Shown here one piece after another: positions 1-6,763 of a stretch of 12,834 nucleotides of DNA. Under the pieces are notes generated by a model that made no database searches, was not told the origin of the DNA, and saw nothing but the letters and a program-made list of their open reading frames with translations. The position numbers were made by a program, and so were the translations under genes. The stretch's first letter is position 1. Each line of letters opens with the position of its first letter. Location of the stretch: contig SMVT01000025.1 in the NCBI GenBank assembly GCA_004357365.1, positions 1 to 12,834 of the forward strand. The letters are read 5' to 3'. The stretch comes from Nitrospina sp. GTDB taxonomy: Bacteria > Nitrospinota > Nitrospinia > Nitrospinales > Nitrospinaceae.

Positions 1-53
1 TCGGAATCTTTTTTCTCGGAATCTTTTTTCTCGGAATCTTTTTTCTCGGAATC
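1..53. repeat. 15-bp tandem repeat in the 3' part of rpsF
   Basis: Three perfect copies of tcggaatcttttttc lie at 1-15, 16-30 and 31-45, with a partial fourth at 46-53. The array touches the window edge, so the true copy number is unknown. On the coding (minus) strand each unit is one in-frame DSEKK pentapeptide, so gain or loss of a unit keeps the reading frame. Confidence 0.95.
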
Positions 54-389
54 CGAAGTCTCCGCGGACTCAGTCTCCTTGGTCATGACCCGTTCCAAGT
101 CGCGGTCCTCCAGCCGAATCACCAAATATTTGATGATCAACCCATAAAGCTGATATTCTTTCTCGAGATCGGGAACCCCGCCCGGCTCACAGGTATGGTA
201 CATATTGAGATAATATCCGAATTTGTTTTTGCGGACGCGGTAGGCGAGGCGCTTTTTGCCCCATTTTTCCAGCTTGAGAACGGAACCGCCGAATTTCTTG
301 AGAATCGCGGTGATTTTGTTTACGGATTCCTCGACTTGGGCTTCGTCCAGATCGGGTTTGAGAATAAGGACGGACTGATAGTTGCGCAA
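1..389 (-). CDS. rpsF: 30S ribosomal protein S6 (3' end beyond window)
   Basis: Reading the minus strand from 389 gives 129 codons with no stop before the window edge. The N-terminus (RNYQSVLILKPDLDE), the middle (GKKRLAYRVRKNKFGYY, then YHTCEPG) and VIRLEDRDLERVMTKE are typical of ribosomal protein S6, which binds 16S rRNA with S18 in the platform of the 30S subunit. The start is TTG at 389-387: a perfect GAGGAGG Shine-Dalgarno lies at 402-396, 6 nt upstream, and no ATG fits the family's N-terminus. After the globular domain (about 100 residues) comes an acidic, Ser/Lys-rich tail built from a repeated DSEKK unit that runs out of the window. Acidic S6 tails are known in enterobacteria, where RimK extends them with glutamate; whether that applies here is unknown. 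rpsR or other ribosomal genes probably follow downstream, outside the window. Confidence 0.95.
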   Translation of the reverse strand, partial: MRNYQSVLILKPDLDEAQVEESVNKITAILKKFGGSVLKLEKWGKKRLAYRVRKNKFGYYLNMYHTCEPGGVPDLEKEYQLYGLIIKYLVIRLEDRDLERVMTKETESAETSDSEKKDSEKKDSEKKDS

Positions 390-403
390 GAAAGGCCTCC
401 TCT

Positions 404-423
404 TGGGTTACAGCCCCAACCCA
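404..423 (-). promoter_or_regulatory. hairpin directly upstream of the rpsF ribosome binding site
   Basis: TGGGTT (423-418 on the minus strand) and AACCCA (409-404) form a perfect 6-bp stem around an 8-nt loop. The stem ends one base before the GAGGAGG Shine-Dalgarno at 402-396. A stem here could affect access of ribosomes to rpsF mRNA, or be a place for autogenous control, which is known for S6 operons in other bacteria. I do not see the CCG bulge expected of the described S6:S18 leader motif, so a regulatory role is only a suggestion. Confidence 0.35.
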
Positions 424-454
424 TTTGGCTGGAGCGAGGGGTTGATTAGAATAT

Positions 455-1675
455 ATGGAGTCATATTTGCATATGGACCTGTCAAAATCAAGTGCTAATC
501 AAATTCCCGGACCTCACAAACCTGGGCGGAAAGTCCCGGAAAAACCGCACTTTTTGAAATCCGCCGCCCGATTCATGGTGATTTTCGGGCTGGTGGGCGG
601 ATGCGACTTTCAGCTCCCGCCGAAGCCGCCGGACGTGTTTTTCAAGGTCAACTCGGTTCCGGTGGGGGCGGGACCGGCCTATGTGGCGTCGGCGGATTTG
701 AACCTCGACGGGGAGGCGGATCTGGTGATCGCCAATTCCAAGGACCACAGCCTTTCGGTTCTGCTCGGCCGGGGTAATGGATCGTTCAAACTCCTCCCTC
801 CCCTGCCGATGCCTCTGGAACCTTCGGCGCTGGTGCTGGCGGACATCAATAAAGACGGCTGGCCGGACATCATCGCCAATTCCCGGGGAACGAATTCCCT
901 GGTGGTGTGGCTGGGTCAGGGAAAAAACACGTTTGTCAAATGGCGCACGGTCAAAACCGGGCAGGGGCCCTTATTCATCATTGCGGGAGACTTCAACGAA
1001 GACGGTATTTTGGATATTGCGGTCACGCTGAACTTCAGCAAAATGGAAATCTATCGGGGACGGGGCGACGGCAGTTTTATCAAAGGGGAGACCTACAAGA
1101 CGGGCTCTCGCTCGTATTCCGGCGTGTCCGGAGATTTCAACCACGACGGCCATCAGGATATCGCCCTGGCGGTACACAGCAGTAACGCCAGTTCCATCCG
1201 TCTCTATTTCGGAAAGGGCGACGGCACCTTTCCCACCTCTTCCATAATCGCCCAGGGCCTGGGCACGCTGACTCTGGCACTGGGAGATATGAACAGTGAC
1301 GGCAAAGAAGATCTGGTCGCCACCTCCGCTCTCGGAGACAACCTGTATTATTTGGTTTCCAATGGCGACGGGTCGTTCCAAAAGGAAATCGTGTTCTCCG
1401 GCGGGGGCGGTCCCATTGCCCTGGTGCTGGGCGATTTTGATGAGGACCGGCAGATCGACGTGGTGGTGGCCAATTCACGGAGCAGTTCGTTTTCGCTGAT
1501 CACACGCAATGCCAACGGCAGTTTTCATTTCCCGGTGCGCGATTATGTGACAGGCGGCACCCCCCTCACTTTAACCACCGGCGATTTCAACAGTGACGGG
1601 TTGAGCGATATCGCCGTGGCGAGCAACGCCGAGGCCACGGTCGACATCTTTTTGAGACGCCGGGTGATGAAATAA
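455..1675 (+). CDS. FG-GAP/VCBS repeat beta-propeller protein, probable lipoprotein
   Basis: The 406-residue protein has seven copies of a calcium-binding motif of the type D-x-N-x-DG-x-x-D-[IL], near residues 81, 130, 179, 227, 278, 327 and 377, at about 49-residue spacing. Seven FG-GAP/VCBS blades make a closed propeller like the head of integrin alpha chains; such bacterial proteins are exported and bind surfaces, sugars or partner proteins. Residues 34-50 (LKSAARFMVIFGLVGGC) look like a short lipoprotein signal with Cys50 as the acylated residue. The start is uncertain: ATG455 leaves a long hydrophilic leader before the signal, ATG473 is in frame, and TTG554 would give a classic 16-residue signal peptide. 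A weak promoter-like pair (TTGGCT 425-430, TAGAAT 447-452) sits so close to 455 that it would favour a later start. The ligand is unknown. The gene is convergent with the solute-binding protein, 17 bp away. Confidence 0.85.
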   Translation: MESYLHMDLSKSSANQIPGPHKPGRKVPEKPHFLKSAARFMVIFGLVGGCDFQLPPKPPDVFFKVNSVPVGAGPAYVASADLNLDGEADLVIANSKDHSLSVLLGRGNGSFKLLPPLPMPLEPSALVLADINKDGWPDIIANSRGTNSLVVWLGQGKNTFVKWRTVKTGQGPLFIIAGDFNEDGILDIAVTLNFSKMEIYRGRGDGSFIKGETYKTGSRSYSGVSGDFNHDGHQDIALAVHSSNASSIRLYFGKGDGTFPTSSIIAQGLGTLTLALGDMNSDGKEDLVATSALGDNLYYLVSNGDGSFQKEIVFSGGGGPIALVLGDFDEDRQIDVVVANSRSSSFSLITRNANGSFHFPVRDYVTGGTPLTLTTGDFNSDGLSDIAVASNAEATVDIFLRRRVMK

Positions 1676-1692
1676 GAGGCCTGTCCCTGCCT

Positions 1693-3840
1693 TTAACCGG
1701 GGGAAAATTGGGGAGCGAAATTCAATTTCCGCCACTTGTTGAAGTAGTATCGTATTTCCCCGCCCTTCACCGGATAAATTTTCACGTACTTTTCAGAACC
1801 GTCCGGCCGGCGCTCGACGATCACGATTTTTTTATCGAGCAGACGGGTCGCTTTCCTCACATAAAGAAAAGTGTAGGGTTGGTCCCGGGCGATCAGGCGA
1901 TGCAGTTGCCGAGTCATCTGAATCTGTTTAACCTTGTCGTACTCCTGGCGAATGGACACGATCAGACGGTCCGCCTCAGAATTTTCGTAACCGACAAAAT
2001 TCAGCTGTTTGGGCCCCGCCTGGCTGGAATGCCACAACTGATACAGGTCGGGATCGGTCCCCATGCTCCAACCCAGGACCAGTGCGTCGAATTTGAGCGA
2101 GTTGACGAAGTCCTTGAGGAACACTGCCCATTCAAACACCTGGGTGTTGCATTGAATGCCGATCTTGCGCCAATTGTTCTGGACGATGGACAGAATGCTT
2201 TTGCGAATGGGGTTGCCGGCATTGGTGATGAGATTGAACTCGAACCGTTTGCCGTCCTTCTCCAGAATGCCGTCCTTATTTTTCTTCCAGCCCAGTTGGT
2301 TCAAGATGCGCAACGCCCCTTCGGGATCGTAGGGAATCGGCGGCACATCGGGATCATACCAGTCGGTGATTTTGGGATAAGGACCGGTGACCCGCTCGCC
2401 TTCGTTGTAAAGCACGTATTGGATGATTTTATCGACGTCGATCGCCATGGCCAGCGCCTTGCGCACCTCCGGCGATTGAAACAGGGGCTTACGCAGGTTG
2501 TACCCGATGTAGGAATAAAACAGTCCTACGGTGGAAAAACTCTGGTATTTCGGGTCCCTCTTGAGACGGGCCACCTGGTGGGGAAGCACCCGGTAATTGT
2601 CCGCCGCACCGGCATAAAATTCCATTTCCTGGGTTAAAGGATCGCTAATGATCCGCATGACAAACTCGCGGTATTCGGGCGGGCCTTCCCAGTAATCTTC
2701 GTTCCGGACCAGCCGGATAAACTGATCACTTTTCCATTCCTTAAAAATAAACGGCCCGGTGCCGATCGGGTTGCGGTTGAAATCGCTGTCGCGCAGGTTG
2801 AAATCTTTGATCGCCTTATCATTGAGCTTTTTGTCCCGCGCCTCCCTCTGCAAAGCCTGCTCATTCAGCAAATGCTCCGGGAGGATTCCCATCGACCAGG
2901 CGTTGATGGCGGGCGAAAACAGCCGCTTGTAGACGAATTTAATTTGATATTTCCCCGGTACCTCCACTGATTTCACGGGCTCATAATCCGATGTGCGCGG
3001 GGAGGCGTTGCGGGGGTCCATGATAGACCGGTAGGTGAACAGCACGTCGCCGGAATCGAACTCATGGCCGTCATGAAACCGCACGCCTTTCCTGAGTTTG
3101 AAAACAAGAATCGGGTTGTGCTCCAGCACCGGTAGAATTTCCTTATAGTGCGGGGCCAGGATTTTTTCCTGCTCCGGGTGGGCGGCCGATACGAACCGGC
3201 GATAGGGAAACCGATCCACATAATCGTCGCCCAGGAGTACCATCAACGGATCGAAAAAATGCTGGTCCACCTTATGCAGCGTGAATTTGATGCGGGCCGG
3301 CCAGCGCACGGTATATTCCAAGGTCTGCATTTTAGGACGGTTGTTTTCTTTGACCCGCCGACCTTCTTTATCCAGGACCGGCACCTGAAGGCTTCCCTGG
3401 GTGTTGCCCGCGGATACCACTGCCATCGACTGGATATTCTCACGCCATTGGGGAGAGGCCTTCATTTCATTTTGAATAAAGGAAATCCAATCTTGCGGAC
3501 GCGAGGGAAGCTTGCCAGCGGTGGGTACATTGGGATCCAGAGTCAGATAAACTTCTTCATACTGAGTCCAGCTTTCGGCGAGGCGCGGCCTTAAATTCAA
3601 CTGGTCGTCCTGGTCGAGCAGGCCGTCGAAAACCAAATCCACAATGTCGCCGCTGGCGGAGTCGGAATGCAAGGCGGGATTCAACAGCCGGGCGTCGCCG
3701 CTGGAGCTTTCGATAAACTTGATCAGCCGTTCCGGATTGCCCGCGGCCTGTTTGTCATAGGTCGGCACCCAGAAAAAGGACTGGATCAAAATCCCGATCA
3801 GGATGAGAGGCAATATAATGAGGAGGCGTTTTGTGGTCAT
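1693..3840 (-). CDS. extracellular solute-binding protein, family 5 (peptide/oligopeptide type), enlarged
   Basis: The 715-residue protein matches the SBP_bac_5 (OppA/DppA) family. Family marks are DLVFDGLLDQDDQLNLRPRLAESW (in part) at about 67-91, FKLRKGVRFHDGHEFDSGDV at 247-266, the NPIGTGPF block in the middle, and EVRKALAMAIDVDKI followed by LGWSMGTDPD in the second lobe. Residues 4-24 are a hydrophobic signal or anchor segment after KR, with no lipobox Cys and no clear signal peptidase I site, so the protein may stay tethered to the inner membrane. Family members are usually about 500-600 residues. Here roughly 150 extra residues (about 92-243) separate the RPRLAESW strand from the LRKGVRFHDG strand, which are normally close neighbours. 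No ABC permease or ATPase gene is adjacent, so it must pair with a transporter elsewhere or do something else. The start ATG at 3840-3838 has only a weak GAAG Shine-Dalgarno. Confidence 0.9.
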   Translation of the reverse strand: MTTKRLLIILPLILIGILIQSFFWVPTYDKQAAGNPERLIKFIESSSGDARLLNPALHSDSASGDIVDLVFDGLLDQDDQLNLRPRLAESWTQYEEVYLTLDPNVPTAGKLPSRPQDWISFIQNEMKASPQWRENIQSMAVVSAGNTQGSLQVPVLDKEGRRVKENNRPKMQTLEYTVRWPARIKFTLHKVDQHFFDPLMVLLGDDYVDRFPYRRFVSAAHPEQEKILAPHYKEILPVLEHNPILVFKLRKGVRFHDGHEFDSGDVLFTYRSIMDPRNASPRTSDYEPVKSVEVPGKYQIKFVYKRLFSPAINAWSMGILPEHLLNEQALQREARDKKLNDKAIKDFNLRDSDFNRNPIGTGPFIFKEWKSDQFIRLVRNEDYWEGPPEYREFVMRIISDPLTQEMEFYAGAADNYRVLPHQVARLKRDPKYQSFSTVGLFYSYIGYNLRKPLFQSPEVRKALAMAIDVDKIIQYVLYNEGERVTGPYPKITDWYDPDVPPIPYDPEGALRILNQLGWKKNKDGILEKDGKRFEFNLITNAGNPIRKSILSIVQNNWRKIGIQCNTQVFEWAVFLKDFVNSLKFDALVLGWSMGTDPDLYQLWHSSQAGPKQLNFVGYENSEADRLIVSIRQEYDKVKQIQMTRQLHRLIARDQPYTFLYVRKATRLLDKKIVIVERRPDGSEKYVKIYPVKGGEIRYYFNKWRKLNFAPQFSPG

Positions 3841-3907
3841 AGCGTCTTCATGATATCAAATCGCAGCCAGGGCGGTTCCCCGCGGCGGGAAAGACCGGGA
3901 TTAGACC

Positions 3908-3934
3908 TTGACAATCCTTTAGAATCAGTATAAT
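3908..3934 (+). promoter_or_regulatory. sigma-70-type promoter for tRNA-fMet
   Basis: A perfect -35 box TTGACA (3908-3913) and a perfect -10 box TATAAT (3929-3934) lie about 40 nt upstream of the initiator tRNA. The spacer is 15 nt, shorter than the usual 17; the overlapping hexamer TAATAC (3931-3936) would give 17. Transcription would start near 3941. Confidence 0.7.
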
Positions 3935-3972
3935 ACCTTTGCCTGACATGGATTTGCGCGGATAAAAATCGA

Positions 3973-4049
<77 letters not shown>

Positions 4050-4077
4050 AATAAATCAACTAGTTAAATGTGTTTCC

Positions 4078-4110
4078 GGCCTGCTTGGCGCTGCAGGGAG
4101 GCCAATTTTT
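4078..4110 (+). terminator. probable intrinsic terminator after tRNA-fMet
   Basis: GGCCT (4078-4082) can pair with AGGCC (4099-4103), or alternatively CCTGC (4080-4084) with GCAGG (4093-4097). The hairpin is followed by AATTTTT (4104-4110). It lies about 30 nt after the CCA end. The stem is short, so the call is moderate. Confidence 0.5.
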
Positions 4111-4217
4111 CTTCATTGTGGAGAGTGCATTCCGACCCGATTTGAATCCATTGAAAATTAACCTTGAAACGCAGTCACTGACGGTTTATTTTAGATAGGT
4201 CAGGTCAGCCGGTTTTA

Positions 4218-4247
4218 TTGTCATTTCAAAAATCGTTTTGTTATGAT
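4218..4247 (+). promoter_or_regulatory. candidate promoter for the ferredoxin gene
   Basis: TTGTCA (4218-4223) and TATGAT (4242-4247) are one mismatch each from the sigma-70 consensus, with an 18-nt spacer. They lie about 90 nt before the ferredoxin start, in the AT-rich 4111-4320 stretch that separates it from the tRNA terminator. I see no other coding or RNA feature in 4111-4333. Confidence 0.4.
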
Positions 4248-4333
4248 ATCGCCCTCAATTATAAAAAAAATACACCTTACTCTTATATAGTTTGAAATCA
4301 TTTTAGTTCAACTTTCAAAGAAGGAAAGAGCAC

Positions 4334-4555
4334 ATGGCAACAATTATCACTGATGAATGTATTAACTGTGGTGTTTGTGAACCGGAGTGCCCGAATGAGG
4401 CCATCGACGATGGAACCAAGGGCGGAGTCGATATCTATTGGATCGACTCTGATCTCTGTACGGAATGTGTCGGATTTCACGGAGAAGAAGCCTGCCAGGA
4501 AGTGTGCCCAGTAGACTGTTGTATCCCAGATGAAGACAAGAAAGAAACCGAATAA
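4334..4555 (+). CDS. 2[4Fe-4S] ferredoxin, Allochromatium (Alvin) type, apparently truncated
   Basis: The 73-residue protein carries two cluster motifs: C9-x2-C12-x2-C15-x3-C19-P, and C42-x2-C45-x8-C54-x3-C58-P. The eight-residue gap between the second and third Cys of the second motif is the mark of Alvin-type ferredoxins, small cytoplasmic low-potential electron carriers. The start at 4334 is supported by AAGGA at 4321-4325, 8 nt upstream. Extra Cys62 and Cys63 follow the second motif. Members of this family normally continue past this point in a charged C-terminal helix that begins ET-E-[DE]-EL. Here the codon after ETE is TAA (4553-4555), and the frame then stays open for 38 more family-like codons (see the tail entry). 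Both cluster sites are complete, so the short form could still carry electrons. The partner enzyme cannot be told from the neighbours. Confidence 0.9.
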   Translation: MATIITDECINCGVCEPECPNEAIDDGTKGGVDIYWIDSDLCTECVGFHGEEACQEVCPVDCCIPDEDKKETE

Positions 4556-4672
4556 GAATTACTGCCAAAAGCTGTAAAGATTCATGCGGATCAGGATTTC
4601 CCGGCGTTGGATGACCTGACCAACGAAACCTCTCTGTTCAGAAATCCGGAACGAAAGAACGCCGATTTGTAA
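4556..4672 (+). other. in-frame C-terminal tail of the ferredoxin, cut off by a TAA
   Basis: In the same frame as the ferredoxin, after its TAA, 38 sense codons run to a second TAA at 4670-4672. The translation begins ELLPKAVKIHADQDFPALDD and ends NPERKNADL, a charged, helix-like tail resembling the C-terminus of longer family members. A single G-to-T change (GAA to TAA at 4553) would explain the break. The second stop lies 28 nt before the terminator hairpin, as expected if it was the original gene end. Alternatives are a sequencing error, real truncation, or readthrough; UAA is a poor readthrough codon. Confidence 0.6.
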
Positions 4673-4693
4673 TATCGATTCACTCGGAAGATT

Positions 4694-6763
4694 TTACACG
4701 GTTGAGGGAGATCGCTCCTTCAACGGTTTCTTTTTGTTTCCAGCTCTTTGCGGTTTTCCCTCGGGCACCCAATAGTTGCGAACCGGGTTTTTCAGTTTGC
4801 GGGTAAACATGTAATTGATTTGCTCCACCGGAAGGGGTTTGCTGAACAGGTATCCCTGCATATCGTCACACCCGATGGATCGCAGATATTCCTTCTCCTG
4901 AGGCCGCTCCACCCCTTCCGCTACGGTTTTCAAATTCAACGCATGGGCCAGAGAAACGATCGCCTTGGTGATCACCGCGTCGGTATTTTTGCCGCGATCG
5001 CTGATGCCGCGAATGAAGGACTGGTCTATTTTCAGCGCATGAATAGGAAACCGTTTCAAATAGGAAAGCGAAGAGTAGCCGGTCCCGAAATCGTCGATTG
5101 AAATCAGGATTCCCATTTCATCCAATTGCTGCAAATTGGATAAGGCCACCTCCGAATTGTCCATCAAAACCGTTTCGGTGATTTCCATTTCCAGGGAACT
5201 GGGTTCGACACCCGTTCGTTCCAGAATATTCCGGACCTGGGAAATCCATTGATCTTGATTCACCTGATAGCCGGAAAGGTTCACGGCGATGCGAATCGGG
5301 GGAAAACCGGCGCGCTTCCACTTTTTGATCTGCCGACAGGCATTCAGGAGCACCCATTCGCCGACCGGTTGAATCAACCCGGTTTCTTCCGCCACCGGAA
5401 TGAATTCCGCAGGAGGAATCATCCCGCGTTCAGGATGGTCCCACCGCAAAAGCGCTTCCATTCCCTGGATTCGGCCGGTCTGAATGGACATCTTCGGCTG
5501 GAAATACAACTGGAATTCCTCTCGCTCCAGAGCCTTGCGAATGGCATTTTCCATATTCATCTGCTGGCAGGTCTTGGAAAGCATGAAGGGTTTGAAGAAT
5601 TGGTACCGGTCCTTACCCTCTTCCTTGGCCTGGCCCATGGCGGCCTTGGCTTTTTGGACCAGTTCTTGGGAATTTTCCCCGTCATCGGGATACACGGCGA
5701 TCCCCACACTGCAACTGGCGTGAATTTCCTTGCCTTCGAATGAAAAGGCGCCACGGGTGCTTTTGAGAATTTTCTGAACCCGGTACTCGATATCCTGAAT
5801 CAGGTGAATGTCGGGCAGGAGCAGGATAAATTCATCGCCCCCCAGACGGCCCAGGGTGTCTTCCTCTCTCAAACATTTCCGGATACGGCGGGACAGATTT
5901 TTGAGCAACATATCCCCGGTGCGGATTCCCATGAAATCGTTCATCCGTTTAAAATTGTCCACGTCCAAAATCAGAACCGCCACCTTCTCCCGGCTGTAGC
6001 GGGCATGCGCCAGGGCCATGCTCAACCGGTCTTCCACCAGAGCGCGGCTGGGCAAATCCGTCAGAAAATCATACAGCGGCTTTTTGGGAACCACTCCCGG
6101 ACCCTGCCGGGACGGGGCGGCATGGCCGATGGTCCCGGAGACCTCCTGGCCGGCAACCCCGATCAGGGGCGGGGAAGATAATTCGGACCCCGTTTCATGG
6201 GAACGGAACAGCCAATTCCGGGCAGCCATGCCCTCCAACACATAGGCCAGGTTCTGTAAAACGGCGGAAACCTGGTTTAATTTTTCGTGAGACGATTCAG
6301 AAAGGGGATCCCTTTCATACATTCCCGCGAACACCCCAAAATGATAATTGGGAGTGGCAATGGCCTGCAGGATCAATGAAGACCCCGAAGAATCATCGTA
6401 ATAGATGCGGGCCCGGTCCGTTTCCTGGGACCATTCCCCGGCGCCCTTCTGGATCAAAGACGCAATCTGGCGGCGGAACAGGGCTTCCCGCGAAACCGGC
6501 TTCCAATATTTCAGGTAGTGAGTGTTTGTCTTTTCTTCGGCAAGGTAGAACGCCGCATTGCGAAAATGAAGAATGCGATCCAAATACCGGTGGGTGAATT
6601 CAAATAAATGCTTTAACGAAATATGGAAATCAGCGACCGATTGGAGCGGTGCGGGAGATTTCAACATTTCAAAAACAGAGGAATACCATTGGTTCTCGTG
6701 TTCCATATGCTCCACCGATTGCAGGAGGTCGGGGAGGAGGCCTGGATCATGTGCCTGGTTCAT
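4694..6763 (-). CDS. GGDEF-EAL dual-domain c-di-GMP enzyme with N-terminal sensor-like region
   Basis: The 689-residue protein has three parts. Residues 1-185 form a GAF-like, probably sensory region with no membrane segment, followed by a Gly/Pro/Ser-rich linker (about 190-228). The diguanylate cyclase domain spans about 230-392, with an intact GGDEF at 308-312 and an inhibitory RxxD site (R299-E-E-D302) exactly five residues before it. The phosphodiesterase domain spans about 402-655, with EALLRW at 436-441, N495, E527, IDDFGTGYSS at 556-565, K578, D580, E616 and QGYLFSKP at 636-643. All residues expected for both making and breaking c-di-GMP are present, so it may be bifunctional or switched by its N-terminal region. 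The start ATG at 6763-6761 has a poor Shine-Dalgarno. Its 3' end overlaps the ferredoxin terminator. No response-regulator gene adjoins it. Confidence 0.95.
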   Translation of the reverse strand: MNQAHDPGLLPDLLQSVEHMEHENQWYSSVFEMLKSPAPLQSVADFHISLKHLFEFTHRYLDRILHFRNAAFYLAEEKTNTHYLKYWKPVSREALFRRQIASLIQKGAGEWSQETDRARIYYDDSSGSSLILQAIATPNYHFGVFAGMYERDPLSESSHEKLNQVSAVLQNLAYVLEGMAARNWLFRSHETGSELSSPPLIGVAGQEVSGTIGHAAPSRQGPGVVPKKPLYDFLTDLPSRALVEDRLSMALAHARYSREKVAVLILDVDNFKRMNDFMGIRTGDMLLKNLSRRIRKCLREEDTLGRLGGDEFILLLPDIHLIQDIEYRVQKILKSTRGAFSFEGKEIHASCSVGIAVYPDDGENSQELVQKAKAAMGQAKEEGKDRYQFFKPFMLSKTCQQMNMENAIRKALEREEFQLYFQPKMSIQTGRIQGMEALLRWDHPERGMIPPAEFIPVAEETGLIQPVGEWVLLNACRQIKKWKRAGFPPIRIAVNLSGYQVNQDQWISQVRNILERTGVEPSSLEMEITETVLMDNSEVALSNLQQLDEMGILISIDDFGTGYSSLSYLKRFPIHALKIDQSFIRGISDRGKNTDAVITKAIVSLAHALNLKTVAEGVERPQEKEYLRSIGCDDMQGYLFSKPLPVEQINYMFTRKLKNPVRNYWVPEGKPQRAGNKKKPLKERSPSTV
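4701..4739 (+). terminator. intrinsic terminator of the ferredoxin transcript
   Basis: GTTGAGGGAG (4701-4710) pairs with CTCCTTCAAC (4715-4724) over 10 bp, with one G-U pair, around a four-base ATCG loop. A T-rich run follows (4727-4739, with TTTTT at 4731-4735). It acts on plus-strand transcription and lies wholly inside the last codons of the convergent GGDEF-EAL gene. Confidence 0.8.

Noticed and set aside
1..45. A6 runs in the S6 tail repeat as programmed frameshift sites
   Set aside because: The runs are read as AAA AAA G in frame, not as the A-AAA-AAG slippery heptamer, and no stimulatory structure can be judged at the window edge.
457..485. TTGACA on the minus strand at 485-480 as an rpsF promoter
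   Set aside because: The -35 box is perfect, but the only -10-like hexamer (TATGAC, 465-460) is at a 14-nt spacing and others are too far, so no sound promoter can be called.
1718..1733. GAAATT/AATTTC palindrome near the convergent 3' ends of the FG-GAP and solute-binding genes
   Set aside because: The centre is a single base and the palindrome lies in coding sequence; it cannot form a normal terminator hairpin. No terminator could be assigned in the 17-bp gap.
3876..3891. Palindrome around CCCGCGGCGGG upstream of the solute-binding protein gene
   Set aside because: The arms leave a loop of one base, or a shorter stem with mismatches, and there is no T tract or repeated operator. Too little to call.
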